64,000 nt of DNA from Sphingomonas sp. Leaf9 (GTDB taxonomy: Bacteria > Pseudomonadota > Alphaproteobacteria > Sphingomonadales > Sphingomonadaceae), in NCBI RefSeq assembly GCF_001421355.1, contig NZ_LMKC01000001.1, positions 372,001-436,000 on the forward strand. Direction: 5' to 3'. Below the pieces are notes generated by a model, which was not told the DNA's origin, searched no databases, and saw nothing but the letters and a program-made list of their open reading frames with translations. Position numbers and translations under genes: made by a program. The first letter of the stretch is position 1. Each line of letters begins with the position of its first letter. Positions 7,907 through 18,129 of this stretch are shown here, piece by piece.

Positions 7907-9028
7907 TTAAGCGCTCACGAGCCGAAGCGCCAGCCCCGAGCGCGGCGCCGGATATAGTACACCACCGGTCAGCGGCTGGGCGACGCCGGTCGTGCCGGGA
8001 AAGGTGATCGGCAGCCCTTTCAGCGACCGCACCGCCAGATAGGCGAACCCCTCGGCCTCCAGCGCATCGCCGTCCCAGCCGATCGCATCGCTCGGCTCGG
8101 CGGTCAGGCCGCAGCGCTCGCCGATCATCCGCAGCATCTCCGGATTGCGCCGCCCGCCGCCCCCGACGAACAACCGCTTCGGCCGTGCGGGCAATCGGTC
8201 GATCGCCTCGGCAACGCACGCGGCGGTAAAGGCGGTCAGCGTCGCCGCCCCGTCCGCCGCCGACAGCCCGCGCGCCGGCTGGATGGTAAAGTCGTGCCGA
8301 TCCAGCGATTTGGGATGCGGCAGTTCAAAGAACGGATGGTCGAGCATTGCGGTCAGCACCGCCGCATCCACCCGCCCGCTCGCCGCCAGCGCGCCGCCTT
8401 CGTCGTACCGCGCGCCGCTTTCCGCCTCGACCCAGCTGTCGACCAGCCCGTTGGCCGGGCCGGTATCGAACGCGATCAGCGCGCCATCCTCACCGACATA
8501 GGTGATGTTGCCGACCCCGCCCAGGTTCAGCACCGCCACCGGCTTGTCCATCCCCTCGACAAGCGCCGCATGATAGACCGGCAATAGCGGCGCGCCCTGC
8601 CCGCCCGCCTGCACGTCCGCCACGCGCAGCCCGGCGACGACATCGATGCCCGTCGCCGCCGCCAGCGCCGCGCCATCGCCCAGCTGCCATGTCCAGCCCT
8701 TGTCCGGGCGATGCGCCACCGTCTGCCCATGATAGCCGATGACGTCGACCGCCCGCGCCTCCACGCCCGCCTGTTCCAGCAGCGCGGCGACGGCGGCTGC
8801 ATGGGTGCGGGTCAGCAGTTCCTCGGCCCGCTCGATCAGCGGATGTTCGCCCGGATCGTCGAACAGCAGCGCCAGTTCGGTCGCCGACGCCAGCGTGGCG
8901 CGGTCGTCATCACTATACGGCGTACCGACGAACGCGATCGGCCGCACCTCGCCCTTGCCATCGGTCTCGATCAAGGCCGCGTCGATCCCGTCGAGCGAGG
9001 TTCCAGACATCAGGCCGATCGCAAGCAA
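7907..9028 (-). CDS. anmK: Anhydro-N-acetylmuramic acid kinase
   Basis: A 373-aa kinase of peptidoglycan recycling; it cleaves the 1,6-anhydro ring of anhydroMurNAc with ATP to give MurNAc-6-phosphate. The N-terminal '[15 protein letters not shown]' is the family signature, followed by '[11 protein letters not shown]', '[10 protein letters not shown]' and '[11 protein letters not shown]'. Length is normal. It is divergent from tyrS, with about 100 bases between the starts. Confidence 0.96.
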   Translation of the reverse strand: MLAIGLMSGTSLDGIDAALIETDGKGEVRPIAFVGTPYSDDDRATLASATELALLFDDPGEHPLIERAEELLTRTHAAAVAALLEQAGVEARAVDVIGYHGQTVAHRPDKGWTWQLGDGAALAAATGIDVVAGLRVADVQAGGQGAPLLPVYHAALVEGMDKPVAVLNLGGVGNITYVGEDGALIAFDTGPANGLVDSWVEAESGARYDEGGALAASGRVDAAVLTAMLDHPFFELPHPKSLDRHDFTIQPARGLSAADGAATLTAFTAACVAEAIDRLPARPKRLFVGGGGRRNPEMLRMIGERCGLTAEPSDAIGWDGDALEAEGFAYLAVRSLKGLPITFPGTTGVAQPLTGGVLYPAPRSGLALRLVSA

Positions 9029-9129
9029 GGGGGCATCTCCGCACCAGTGAACGCCCTCAATATCGCCTGAACCGTGCCGAAGTCGAGATGCGTGGACTTG
9101 GGTGCGCCCGCGACGCTAAGGGAACGCGC

Positions 9130-10353
9130 ATGGCATACACCTCCGACTTGCTCGTCACCCTGTCCGAACGGGGCTATATCCATCAGCTGACCGACGCCGC
9201 CGGCCTCGACGCGCTGGCGAACAAGCAGGTCGTGCCCGGCTATATCGGCTTCGATCCGACCGCGCCGTCGCTCCATGTCGGCAGCCTGGTGCAAATCATG
9301 CTGCTGCGCCGGATGCAGCAGACCGGGCACAAGCCGATCGTGCTGATGGGCGGTGGCACCGGCAAGATCGGCGACCCCAGCTTCAAGGACGAGGCGCGCA
9401 AGCTGCTGGCCGAGGACGGGATTTCGGCCAACGTCGCGTCGATCAAGCGCATCTTCGAACGCTTCCTGACCTTCGGTGACGGGCCGTCGGACGCGGTGAT
9501 GGTCGACAATGCCGACTGGCTCGATGCCCTCGAATATATCCCGTTCCTGCGCGAGGTAGGGCAGCATTTCAGCGTCAACCGGATGCTGTCGTTCGATTCG
9601 GTGAAGCTCCGCCTCGACCGCGAACAGTCGCTGTCGTTCCTCGAATTCAACTACATGATCCTGCAGGCCTACGACTTCCGCGAATTGTCGAGCCGGCATG
9701 GCTGCCGCCTGCAGATGGGCGGCAGCGACCAGTGGGGCAACATCGTCAACGGCATCGAACTGTCGCGCCGGATGGACGGGACCGAGGTGTACGGCGTCAC
9801 CACCCCGCTCATCACGACGGCGGACGGCGGCAAGATGGGCAAGACCATGTCGGGCGCGGTGTGGCTGCACGAGGACCAGCTGCCGCATTTTGATTACTGG
9901 CAATTCTGGCGCAACACCGACGACCGCGACGTCGGCCGCTTCCTCCGCCTGTTCACCGACCTTCCGCTGGACGAGATCACCCGGCTGGAAGCATTGCAGG
10001 GGGCCGAGATCAACGAGGCGAAGAAGATCCTCGCCAATGAAGCCACCGCCATGTGCCGCGGTGCCGACGCCGCGACACAAGCCGCCGAAACCGCGCGCCG
10101 CACCTTCGAGGAAGGATCGGCCGGCGACACGCTGCCGACCTTCGCGGTCGCCGGCGGCATCACCGTGGTCGACGCGTTGGTCGCGCTCGGCCTTGCCGCG
10201 TCGAAGGGCGAGGCGCGCCGGCTCATCAAGGGCGGCGGCGCACGGGTCGATGGCGAGAAGGTCGTCGACGAAGCGCAACTGATCGCGGTCGAGGCGCCGG
10301 TGCGGGTATCGTCGGGCAAGAAGCATCACGGGCTGCTGACACCCGCGGAGTAG
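9130..10353 (+). CDS. tyrS: Tyrosyl-tRNA synthetase
   Basis: A 407-aa class I synthetase that charges tRNA-Tyr. The HIGH-type motif appears as 'HVGS' at residues 49-52, preceded by '[12 protein letters not shown]'; the KMSKS loop appears as 'KMGKT' at 235-239, and a C-terminal S4 RNA-binding domain follows ('[18 protein letters not shown]'). I chose the ATG at 9130; an in-frame ATG at 9088 would add 14 residues that do not look coding. It is divergent from anmK. Confidence 0.97.
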   Translation: MAYTSDLLVTLSERGYIHQLTDAAGLDALANKQVVPGYIGFDPTAPSLHVGSLVQIMLLRRMQQTGHKPIVLMGGGTGKIGDPSFKDEARKLLAEDGISANVASIKRIFERFLTFGDGPSDAVMVDNADWLDALEYIPFLREVGQHFSVNRMLSFDSVKLRLDREQSLSFLEFNYMILQAYDFRELSSRHGCRLQMGGSDQWGNIVNGIELSRRMDGTEVYGVTTPLITTADGGKMGKTMSGAVWLHEDQLPHFDYWQFWRNTDDRDVGRFLRLFTDLPLDEITRLEALQGAEINEAKKILANEATAMCRGADAATQAAETARRTFEEGSAGDTLPTFAVAGGITVVDALVALGLAASKGEARRLIKGGGARVDGEKVVDEAQLIAVEAPVRVSSGKKHHGLLTPAE

Positions 10354-10373
10354 GGCTACCCTTCCCACCACCC

Positions 10374-10480
10374 CGTTCGGTTCGAGCAGCTTCGAGCTTG
10401 TCGAGAAGCGTCCGTCGAGAACTGGGTTGCTTGGGGCACCCCCTCTCGACTGAGGTTCTCGACGGGCCCGAAGCAAACGG
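10374..10480. repeat. Intergenic repeat family A, composite copy 1
   Basis: About 107 bases. The first half carries CGAGCAGCTTCGAGC followed by TGTCGAGAAGCG; the second half carries, inverted, GTTCTCGAC...GAAGCAAACGG. Near-identical full copy at 43811-43918 and half copies at 34011-34060 and 37562-37610. The element is always between genes and never inside one. Confidence 0.85.
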
Positions 10481-10496
10481 ATTGGGGGATTTGGCC

Positions 10497-10937
10497 CTAC
10501 CCCCGCCGCACCAACACCGCCCCGACCAACACCAGCGCCACCCCGGCCAGCCGCATCCCGCTGATCGGCGCCTTCGGCAACCCGATCAGCCCGAACCGGT
10601 CGATTACCAGCGCCGCGACCAGCTGCGTCGCGATCATGATCGTCAGCATCGACGCCAGCCCCAGCCGGGGCGCAGCAAAGGCCGCCGCCGACACGAAGAA
10701 CGCGCCATAGGCCCCGCCCAGAAACATCCACGGCCGTGCCTCGCGCAGATTGGCCAGCGGCGTCCGGTCGGCGATCAGCCAGACGGCCGTAAGGATCATC
10801 GTCCCCACCGCGAACGACACCAGCGCCGCCAGCAACACTGACCCGATGCTCCGCCCCAGCGCGGCATTGGTCGGCGGCTGCACGGCAAGGCCGATACCGC
10901 CCAGCAGGGCGACGATAAGCGGAGCAAGGGCGTTCAT
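10497..10937 (-). CDS. DMT-type transporter, YdcZ/DUF606 family
   Basis: A 146-aa integral membrane protein with about five hydrophobic helices. 'MNALAPLIVALLGGIGLAVQ' at the N-terminus and 'GGAYGAFFVSAAAFAAPRLG' in the middle are typical of the half-size YdcZ-type members of the drug/metabolite transporter group, which likely act as dimers. The substrate is unknown. I chose the ATG at 10937 because residues upstream of it are not membrane-like. It is convergent with tyrS across a repeat. Confidence 0.8.
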   Translation of the reverse strand: MNALAPLIVALLGGIGLAVQPPTNAALGRSIGSVLLAALVSFAVGTMILTAVWLIADRTPLANLREARPWMFLGGAYGAFFVSAAAFAAPRLGLASMLTIMIATQLVAALVIDRFGLIGLPKAPISGMRLAGVALVLVGAVLVRRG

Positions 10938-10976
10938 GGGCAAGGCGCTATCGGTCGCGACCGTCCCAAGCAACCT

Positions 10977-11075
10977 CCGTCATTCCGGCGAAGGCCGGAA
11001 TCCATGGATGGGGTGACGTCGCGGACGATCGAGAACACCCGACACAATGGATTCCGGCCTCCGCCGGAATGACGG
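10977..11075. repeat. Pair of inverted palindromic repeats (family C)
   Basis: A 27-base unit at 10977-11003 (CATTCCGGCGAAGGCCGGAA core) recurs as its reverse complement at 11049-11075 with one mismatch. Each unit is itself a small palindrome. The pair therefore can form a long cruciform or hairpin. It lies in the region between the YdcZ and recG genes. Confidence 0.8.
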
Positions 11076-11097
11076 ATAGGGCGGCAAGAAGCTACCG

Positions 11098-11178
11098 TAC
11101 CCCCGCGCAGGCGGGGGTCCAGGGGAACGAAGCGCGCCGCCCGTGGCTCTGGATCCCCGCCTGCGCGGGGATACGGCC
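11098..11178. repeat. Intergenic repeat family B, copy 1
   Basis: Starts with CCCCGCGCAGGCGGGG and ends with the mirrored CCCCGCCTGCGCGGGGATAC, with about 45 less conserved bases between. Copies at 34091-34172 and 42901-42986. It borders the 3' end of recG and may act as a bidirectional stem-loop. Confidence 0.85.
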
Positions 11179-11185
11179 AATGAAC

Positions 11186-13246
11186 TTACCCCGACCGCAA
11201 CCGCCCAACCCCCGCATCCCGCTCGAACAGGTACAACGCCACCCGCGCCGCCTGCCCCCGCGGCCCCTCCAGCCCCCCGTCCCGATCGACCAACAACCGC
11301 GCATCCGCATTCGCCACCGGCAGCAACTCGCCCAGCATCTCCGGCGTGGCCAACCGAAACACCGCCTCCCCCGACTGCCGCGTCCCCAGCAACTCGCCCC
11401 CGCCGCGCAGCCGCAGATCCTCCTCGGCGATCCGGAACCCGTCGTTGCTCTCCCGCATCAGCGCCAACCGCGCGCGCGACGTCTCCGACAGCGCATTGCC
11501 CCGCAACAACAAACACACCGACTTGCCGCCCCCGCGCCCGACCCGCCCGCGCAGCTGGTGCAGCTGGGCCAACCCGAACCGATCCGCCGCCTCGATCACG
11601 ATCAGCGTCGCATTGGGCACGTCGACCCCGACCTCGATCACCGTCGTCGCGACCAGCACGCCCGCGCGCGCTGCCGAAAACTCGGCCATCACCGCGTCCT
11701 TTTCCAGCGGTTTCATCCGCCCATGGACCAGCGCCACCTTGTCCCCGAACCGCTGCCGCAGTGCCTCGGCCCGCGCCTCGGCGGCGGCAAGGTCGGACTT
11801 CTCGCTCTCCTCGACCAGTGGGCACACCCAATAGGCCTGCTTCCCCGCCGACAGATGCCGGGCGAGGCCATCGACCACCGCGTCCAGCTTGTCCTCCGAC
11901 ATCACCACCGTCTCGATCGGCTCGCGCCCCGGCGGCATCTCGTCCAGCCGGCTGACATCCATCTCGCCATATTGCGCCAGCGTCAGCGTGCGCGGGATCG
12001 GCGTCGCGGTCATCACCAGCAGGTGCGGCGGGCGGACCGCCTTCGCCTGCAACATCATCCGCTGCGCCACGCCGAAGCGGTGCTGTTCGTCGACCACCAC
12101 CAGCCCCAGGTCGCGATAAGTCACGCCTTCCTGAAAGATCGCGTGCGTGCCGATCAAGATGTCGATCGACCCATCGGCCAATCCCATCAGCACGCTCTCG
12201 CGCACCTTCCCCTTGTCCCGGCCCGTCAGCGCGGCGACGGTCACCCCGGTCCCCGCCAGCTGCCGCTGCAACGTCGCATAATGCTGCCGCGCCAGGATTT
12301 CGGTCGGCGCGAGCAACGCCCCCTGCGCCCCGCCCTCCACCGCGATCAGCAGCGCCATCAACGCCACCAGCGTCTTGCCCGACCCGACATCCCCTTGCAG
12401 CAGCCGCAGCATCGGCTGGGTCTGCGCCATGTCGCCCTCGATCTCCCCGATCGTCCGCGACTGCGCCCCCGTCGGCGTGTACGGCAGGTCCAGTTTGCTG
12501 CGCAGCCGCCCGTCCCCGGTCAGCGCCCGCCCTTTCCGCGCCCGCGCCTCGCCCCGCACCAGCAACAGCGCCAACTGGTTGGCGAACACCTCGTCATACG
12601 CCAACCGCTCCCGCGCCTTGGCATCGGCCGGATCGGCGTGGATGCGCGCCAATGCCGCCTTCCACGCCGGCCAGTCATGCTTGGCGAGCAGGCTCGGCTC
12701 GATCCATTCGGGCAGGTCGGGAGCTCGTTCGATCGCCTGTGCGGTCAATTGCCCGACCCGGCGTGAAGTCAGTCCCTCGGACAGCGGATAGATCGCCTCC
12801 CGTTCGGGCAGGCTGTCGGCCTCTTCGGGGGGCAGTACATGGTCCGGGTGGACCATCTGCAATTCCTGCCCGTACAGCTCCAGCTTGCCCGACACGATCC
12901 GCGTTTCGCCGAGCGGGAACAGCTTCTTTACCCAGCCCGACGACCCGCCGAAATAGGTGAGACTGAGGATATTGCCCTGCACGTCCGCTGCCCGCACCCG
13001 CGTCGGCCCCCGCCCCGCACTCACCCGGTAGTCGGTCGCGACCAGCGGAATCGCGATCACCCGCCCCGCATCCTGCTCCATCAGCTCCGTGCGCTTCAGC
13101 CGGTCGACCCAGCCGGTCGGCAGATGGAACGCGACATCGACGACGCGCGACAGCTTCAACCGCTCCAGCGGCTTGGCAAGCGCGGGGCCGACCCCCTTCA
13201 ACGAGGTGACTTCGGCAAACAGCGGGTTGAGGAGATCGGGACGCAT
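11186..13246 (-). CDS. recG: ATP-dependent DNA helicase RecG
   Basis: A 686-aa superfamily 2 helicase that remodels stalled replication forks and Holliday junctions. An N-terminal wedge/OB domain is followed by Walker A 'GDVGSGKT', the DExH-type box 'VVDEQHRFG', 'TATPIPRTL' and the C-terminal helicase motifs 'IEVGVDVPNA' and 'QLRGRVGRGG'. Length is normal. It is divergent from sdhE-mfd; the recG/sdhE/mfd neighbourhood is common in alphaproteobacteria. Confidence 0.97.
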   Translation of the reverse strand: MRPDLLNPLFAEVTSLKGVGPALAKPLERLKLSRVVDVAFHLPTGWVDRLKRTELMEQDAGRVIAIPLVATDYRVSAGRGPTRVRAADVQGNILSLTYFGGSSGWVKKLFPLGETRIVSGKLELYGQELQMVHPDHVLPPEEADSLPEREAIYPLSEGLTSRRVGQLTAQAIERAPDLPEWIEPSLLAKHDWPAWKAALARIHADPADAKARERLAYDEVFANQLALLLVRGEARARKGRALTGDGRLRSKLDLPYTPTGAQSRTIGEIEGDMAQTQPMLRLLQGDVGSGKTLVALMALLIAVEGGAQGALLAPTEILARQHYATLQRQLAGTGVTVAALTGRDKGKVRESVLMGLADGSIDILIGTHAIFQEGVTYRDLGLVVVDEQHRFGVAQRMMLQAKAVRPPHLLVMTATPIPRTLTLAQYGEMDVSRLDEMPPGREPIETVVMSEDKLDAVVDGLARHLSAGKQAYWVCPLVEESEKSDLAAAEARAEALRQRFGDKVALVHGRMKPLEKDAVMAEFSAARAGVLVATTVIEVGVDVPNATLIVIEAADRFGLAQLHQLRGRVGRGGGKSVCLLLRGNALSETSRARLALMRESNDGFRIAEEDLRLRGGGELLGTRQSGEAVFRLATPEMLGELLPVANADARLLVDRDGGLEGPRGQAARVALYLFERDAGVGRLRSG

Positions 13247-13315
13247 GACTATCTCGCCCTAATCCCAACCGGCGTCCGCTTCCAGCGTCCGCCGGCCAAT
13301 CGGCATTGGAACCTC

Positions 13316-13582
13316 ATGGACCGCGAAACCCGGCTGAAGCGCCTGAAATTCCGTAGCTGGCATCGCGGCACCCGCGAAGCCGACCTGATGATCGGCGGCT
13401 ATTTCGACGCGCATTCGGCGACGTGGAGCGATGCCGACATGGACTGGTTCGAGGAATTTCTCGAAGAACAGGATGTCGACATCATGGCATGGGCGATGGG
13501 CGTCCAGCCACCGCCCGCACAGTTCGACCACCCGGTCCTCCACGCGATGCGCGCGATGGATTTCGTGCCGGTTTCGCGGTGA
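13316..13582 (+). CDS. sdhE: Succinate dehydrogenase assembly factor 2 family (FAD assembly factor SdhE)
   Basis: An 88-aa protein of the SdhE/DUF339 family, which helps attach FAD to the succinate dehydrogenase flavoprotein. The conserved 'SWHRGTREADLMIG' contains the RGxxE motif, and 'FEEFLEEQDVDIMAW' is the usual second half. The ATG at 13316 gives the normal family length. It is divergent from recG and precedes mfd, from which a palindromic repeat separates it. Confidence 0.93.
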   Translation: MDRETRLKRLKFRSWHRGTREADLMIGGYFDAHSATWSDADMDWFEEFLEEQDVDIMAWAMGVQPPPAQFDHPVLHAMRAMDFVPVSR

Positions 13583-13607
13583 ACTGAAGGGGGAAGCGGA
13601 ACCCGAT

Positions 13608-13715
13608 CTCCCTCTCCCCTTCAGGGGAGAGGGCCGGGGAGAGGGGAATGCCACAACACCCGCCCCGCACTCCCCCTCTCCCAACCCTCTCCCCTGAAGG
13701 GGAGAGGGCTTAAGG
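13608..13715. repeat. Palindromic repeats between sdhE and mfd (family D)
   Basis: Two palindromes, each built on CTCTCCCCTTCAGGGGAGAG or its inverse (13608-13646 and 13670-13715). They can pair within themselves or with each other. The second ends 6 bases before the mfd ATG, so a stem could affect mfd translation. Confidence 0.8.
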
Positions 13716-13721
13716 TAAAAA

Positions 13722-16700
13722 ATGCCCGACCTTTCCAAGATCCTCTCCGCCCCCCGCTCGCTTACCCTCGCAGGGGTTCCGGCCGGCTTCCTGCCCGTGC
13801 TGCTCGCCGACCTTGCGCGCGGGGCAAAGGGCGACCTGATCTACATCGCCCCCGACGAGGCAGCGATGCGCGCGATCGCGGCGACCGCGCCGTTCTTCGC
13901 GCCCGACCTGTCGGTGCTCCAGTTCCCGGCATGGGACTGCCTCCCCTACGACCGCGCCAGCCCGACGCTGCGCTCAATGGCCGAGCGCCTTGCCGCGCTG
14001 CACATGCTCCAGACGGCGGCAAAGGGCCCGCGGCTGATCGTCACCACCGTCAACGCCGCGACCCAGCGCACGCTGACCCCGTTCCGCATCCGCCAGCTCG
14101 TCGCGCGGCTTGCACCGGGTGAGCGCATCTCGCTTCCCCGCCTGTCCGCCCTGTTGCAGGCGAACGGCTACAATCGAGTGGATACCGTCCATGACGCGGG
14201 CGAGTTTGCGGTGCGCGGCGGCCTGGTCGACCTGTGGCCGTCGGGCTCCGAGTCGGGCCTCCGCCTCGATTTCTTCGGCGACGAGATCGAAACCGTCCGC
14301 ACCTTCTCGCCGGAGGATCAGCGCACCACCGGCCGCGTCGACGGCTTCACCCTGCTCCCCGCCTCCGAAGCGTTGCTCGACGAGGAATCGATCAAGCGCT
14401 TCCGCACCCGCTACCGCGAAAAGTTCGGCGCGACCGCGACCGGCGACCCGATCTATCAGGCGATCAGCGACGGCCGCCGCCTGTCGGGCATGGAGCATTG
14501 GCTGCCGTTCTTCGAAGAGCGACTCGAAACCTTTTTCGATCACCTCTCCCCCGAGGCGGTCATCGTCCGCGACGCCGGCGTCCCCGCCGCCGCCGAAGCG
14601 CGGTTCGAATCGATTACCGACTATCACACCAACCGCGTCCGGGCGCAGACCAACGATCCGGGCAGCTACCGCCCGCTCCTCCCCGCCGCGCTCTATCTGT
14701 CGGCGGACGAATGGACCGACCGCCTGTCCGACACCGCCGCGCATCAGGTCACGCCCTTTCACGCGCCCGACAGCGCGACCTCGCTCGATTTCGAGGTCGA
14801 CGGCCCCCGCGACTTCACCCCCGAACGTACGCAACAGGCGAACATCTACGAAGCCGTCGTCGACCACATCGCGTCCTTGCGTAAACAGGGCCGCAAGCCG
14901 ATCCTCGCCAGCTATTCGGAGGGCGCGCGCGAACGGCTGATGGGCCTGCTCGCCGACCACGACCTGACCGGCGTGTCGACCGTCGAGACATGGCAGCAGG
15001 CGCTGGGCGGCGCGAAGTCGACCGTCTCCTTCGTCGTCCTCCCCCTCGACCACGGCTTCACCGCCGCCGACGTCGCCGTGTTGACCGAACAGGACATGCT
15101 CGGCGACCGCCTCGTCCGCCGGGCCAAACGCCGCAAGAATACCGACGCCTTCCTGCAGGAACTCGCCACCCTCTCCCCCGGCGATCTCGTCGTCCATGCC
15201 GACCACGGCATCGGCCGCTATGTCGGGCTGACCCAGGTGCCGGTGGCCAAGGCCCCGCACGATTGCGTCCAGCTGGGATATGCCGGCGGCGACAAGCTCT
15301 ACGTGCCGGTCGAAAACCTCGAAGTCCTCAGCCGCTACGGCGCGGGCGAGGAAGGTGCGACACTCGACCGCCTCGGCGGCGAGGCATGGCAGCGCCGCAA
15401 GGCGCGGATGAAGGATCGCATCCGCGAAATCGCGGGCGACCTGATCGCCACCGCCGCCAAGCGCGCGATGCGTCCCGCCGACATTGCCGAGCCCGACAGC
15501 GGCGGCTATCCCGCCTTCGTCGATCGTTTCCCGTATCAGGAAACCGACGATCAGGAACGCGCCATCGCCGACGTCCTCGACGATCTGGTCGCTGGCCGCC
15601 CCATGGACCGCCTCGTCGTCGGCGACGTGGGCTTCGGCAAGACCGAGGTGGCGCTACGCGCCGCGTTCGTCGCCGCCATGGCGGGCATGCAGGTCGCGAT
15701 CGTGTGTCCCACGACCCTCCTCGCCCGCCAGCACTACAACAACTTCAAGGCCCGCTTCGAAGGCTTCCCGATCGAAATCGGCCGCCTCAGCCGCCTCGTC
15801 ACCGCGACCGAGGCGAAGAAGGTCCGCGATGGCCTGACCGACGGCACGATCGACGTGGTGGTCGGCACCCATGCCGTCCTCTCCAAACAGGTCGACTTCA
15901 AGCGCTTGGGGCTGGTCATCGTCGATGAGGAACAGCGCTTCGGCGTGACGCACAAGGAGCGGCTGAAGGCGATGAAGGCCGACGTCCACGTCCTGACGCT
16001 CACTGCCACCCCGATCCCGCGCACGTTGCAGATGGCGATGTCGGGTCTGCGCGAACTGTCGGTGATCCAGACCCCGCCGGTCGATCGCCTCGCCGTGCGC
16101 ACCTACATCATGCCATGGGACCCGGTGGTGTTGCGCGAGGCGCTGCTGCGCGAACATTATCGTGGCGGACAGGCCTATTTCGTCACCCCGCGCATCGCCG
16201 ACCTGCCCGATATCGAGAAGTTCCTGACCGAGGAAGTTCCCGAAATCCGCTACGTCGTCGCCCATGGCCAGATGGCCCCGACCGAGGTCGAGGAACGCAT
16301 GTCGGCATTCTACGACAAGCGCTACGACCTGCTCGTATCGACCACCATAGTCGAATCCGGCCTCGACATTCCGTCGGCCAACACCCTCATCATCAACCGC
16401 GCCGACAAGTTCGGCCTCGCCCAGCTCTATCAGCTGCGCGGCCGCGTCGGCCGGTCGAAGACCCGCGCCTACGCGTACATGACCACGCCCCCCGAACGGC
16501 TGGTCAGCGAAGCGGCGGAAAAGCGGCTGAAGGTGCTCTCCGACCTCGAATCGCTGGGTGCTGGTTTCCAGCTCGCCAGCCACGACCTCGACCAGCGCGG
16601 CGCCGGCAACATGCTCGGCGACGAACAATCGGGCCATATCAAGGAAGTGGGCTTCGAACTCTACCAGTCGATGCTGGAGGAGGCGATCCTCGACGCGAAG

Positions 16701-17180
16701 GCCGGCGGCATTCGCGACGACAAGCCCAAGGACTTCTCCCCCACAATCACCGTGGACGCGCCGATCCTGATTCCGGAGGACTATGTTCCCGACCTCGACC
16801 TGCGCATGGGCCTGTACCGCCGCCTGAACGATGTCGAGGACCGCGCCGGCATCGACGCGTTCGCCACCGAACTGATCGACCGGTTCGGCAAGCTGCCGGT
16901 CGCAACCGCCAACCTGCTGCAACTGATCGAAGCCAAGTTGAACGCCAAGAAGGCGTGCATCGCCAAGATCGACGTCGGTGCGAAGGGCGCGATCGTCAGC
17001 TTCCACGAGGACAAATTCCCCAGCGTCGAAGGGCTGCTCGCCTATGTCGACAAGCTCAACGGCACCGCAAAGCTGCGCCCCGACATGCGCCTCGTCATCA
17101 GCCGCAACTTCGGCGATCCACAGGCGCGCCTGAACGCCGCACTCCAGATTTCGCGCGGACTGGCAAAAGCGGCGGGGTAG
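13722..17180 (+). CDS. mfd: Transcription-repair coupling factor Mfd
   Basis: A 1152-aa protein that removes stalled RNA polymerase and recruits UvrA. In order: UvrB-like domains (about 1-350), RNA polymerase-interacting domain ('LVVHADHGIGRYVGL', about 485-500), a translocase with Walker A 'GDVGFGKTE' and 'VDEEQRFGV', 'TATPIPRTLQ', 'SGLDIPSANT', and the C-terminal autoinhibitory TRCF domain ('LDLRMGLYRRL'). Length is normal. The ATG is six bases after the palindromic repeat. Confidence 0.97.
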   Translation: MPDLSKILSAPRSLTLAGVPAGFLPVLLADLARGAKGDLIYIAPDEAAMRAIAATAPFFAPDLSVLQFPAWDCLPYDRASPTLRSMAERLAALHMLQTAAKGPRLIVTTVNAATQRTLTPFRIRQLVARLAPGERISLPRLSALLQANGYNRVDTVHDAGEFAVRGGLVDLWPSGSESGLRLDFFGDEIETVRTFSPEDQRTTGRVDGFTLLPASEALLDEESIKRFRTRYREKFGATATGDPIYQAISDGRRLSGMEHWLPFFEERLETFFDHLSPEAVIVRDAGVPAAAEARFESITDYHTNRVRAQTNDPGSYRPLLPAALYLSADEWTDRLSDTAAHQVTPFHAPDSATSLDFEVDGPRDFTPERTQQANIYEAVVDHIASLRKQGRKPILASYSEGARERLMGLLADHDLTGVSTVETWQQALGGAKSTVSFVVLPLDHGFTAADVAVLTEQDMLGDRLVRRAKRRKNTDAFLQELATLSPGDLVVHADHGIGRYVGLTQVPVAKAPHDCVQLGYAGGDKLYVPVENLEVLSRYGAGEEGATLDRLGGEAWQRRKARMKDRIREIAGDLIATAAKRAMRPADIAEPDSGGYPAFVDRFPYQETDDQERAIADVLDDLVAGRPMDRLVVGDVGFGKTEVALRAAFVAAMAGMQVAIVCPTTLLARQHYNNFKARFEGFPIEIGRLSRLVTATEAKKVRDGLTDGTIDVVVGTHAVLSKQVDFKRLGLVIVDEEQRFGVTHKERLKAMKADVHVLTLTATPIPRTLQMAMSGLRELSVIQTPPVDRLAVRTYIMPWDPVVLREALLREHYRGGQAYFVTPRIADLPDIEKFLTEEVPEIRYVVAHGQMAPTEVEERMSAFYDKRYDLLVSTTIVESGLDIPSANTLIINRADKFGLAQLYQLRGRVGRSKTRAYAYMTTPPERLVSEAAEKRLKVLSDLESLGAGFQLASHDLDQRGAGNMLGDEQSGHIKEVGFELYQSMLEEAILDAKAGGIRDDKPKDFSPTITVDAPILIPEDYVPDLDLRMGLYRRLNDVEDRAGIDAFATELIDRFGKLPVATANLLQLIEAKLNAKKACIAKIDVGAKGAIVSFHEDKFPSVEGLLAYVDKLNGTAKLRPDMRLVISRNFGDPQARLNAALQISRGLAKAAG

Positions 17181-17235
17181 CAGCGGCTAGGGCAGTCCCG
17201 CCGGTCGCGGGGTCACCGATTGCAGCCTGCCCGTT

Positions 17236-18129
17236 CTACCGCTCTGCGTGGCGGACGATGGCCTCGCACACGCGATGCGTCGCCAGGATGGCGGCGGCAT
17301 CGACCCCGCGCCGCTCCTGCGCTGCACGCAGGAAATCATCGCACATCGCATCGAACCCGCGTTGCCGCCCGACCGGTACCCAGTCGCCCCGACGCTGTAC
17401 GATCGTGTTCCCGCACGTCTCGACCCGATCGGCGAGGTTGAGCACGGCATGGCGCGCGCCGCCGCCGATCACGTCCACACGTTCCTCGTCCAAGCCGCTG
17501 TTCCGGTGCATCAACCCGACCGCACTAAACCCGTCGCCGGCCATTGTCAGGGTGATGGCATGGAGCATCCCGCCCACGACCTGGGTCTCGATCGCATGTC
17601 GGCGAACCGGGGCGGGCGCGAGGAAATGCAGGCTATCGACGACATGGATGAAATCATCGAACACGACCTGTCGCGGCAGATCGGGCTGGGCGCTGCGGTG
17701 TTTTTCCATGACAATCAGGCTGGCATCGCTCCTGCGCAGGGCAACATAATCAGGCGCGAACCGCCGGTTGAAGCCCAGGGCCAGCGGCGTGCCACGCTCC
17801 TCCGCCAACGCGACCAGCGCCTCGACATCGCGCAGATTGTCGGCAAGCGGCTTGTCGACAAAGGTGGGAACGTCGTGCGCCAGCAGCAACCGGACGAGGT
17901 CGGCATGGGCGGCCGTCGCGGCGTGGACGAACGCCGCATCGAACGATGCGACCGACAGCGCATCGGCCGCGCTGCCATGGAGATGGGCGATGCGGAACGC
18001 GCCGCCAACCTCGGCCAGAACCGACCTGTCCCGCGTCGCCAGATGGATTTCAAGATCGGGCCGCCGCGACAGGACGGGAAGATACGCCTTGCGGGCAATG
18101 TCGCCCAATCCGATCACGAGTACGCGCAT
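17236..18129 (-). CDS. Gfo/Idh/MocA family oxidoreductase
   Basis: A 297-aa NAD(P)-dependent oxidoreductase. The N-terminal Rossmann motif reads 'VIGLGDIARKAYLPVL', the active-site region 'FVDKPLADN' carries the conserved EKP-type Lys (here DKP), and a C-terminal alpha/beta domain follows. Members act on sugars, inositols or related compounds; the substrate is not visible here. The gene stands alone: mfd converges on its 3' end, and upstream is a 262-base gap with a family G repeat. Confidence 0.85.
   Translation of the reverse strand: MRVLVIGLGDIARKAYLPVLSRRPDLEIHLATRDRSVLAEVGGAFRIAHLHGSAADALSVASFDAAFVHAATAAHADLVRLLLAHDVPTFVDKPLADNLRDVEALVALAEERGTPLALGFNRRFAPDYVALRRSDASLIVMEKHRSAQPDLPRQVVFDDFIHVVDSLHFLAPAPVRRHAIETQVVGGMLHAITLTMAGDGFSAVGLMHRNSGLDEERVDVIGGGARHAVLNLADRVETCGNTIVQRRGDWVPVGRQRGFDAMCDDFLRAAQERRGVDAAAILATHRVCEAIVRHAER

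Noticed and set aside
10374..11178. CRISPR-like spacing of repeats
   Set aside because: The units differ, are palindromic and are not regularly spaced with unique spacers; no cas gene is present.
14590..14625. GGTTCGAATC, resembling a tRNA T-loop
   Set aside because: It lies inside the mfd coding sequence and no acceptor or anticodon stem can be drawn around it.
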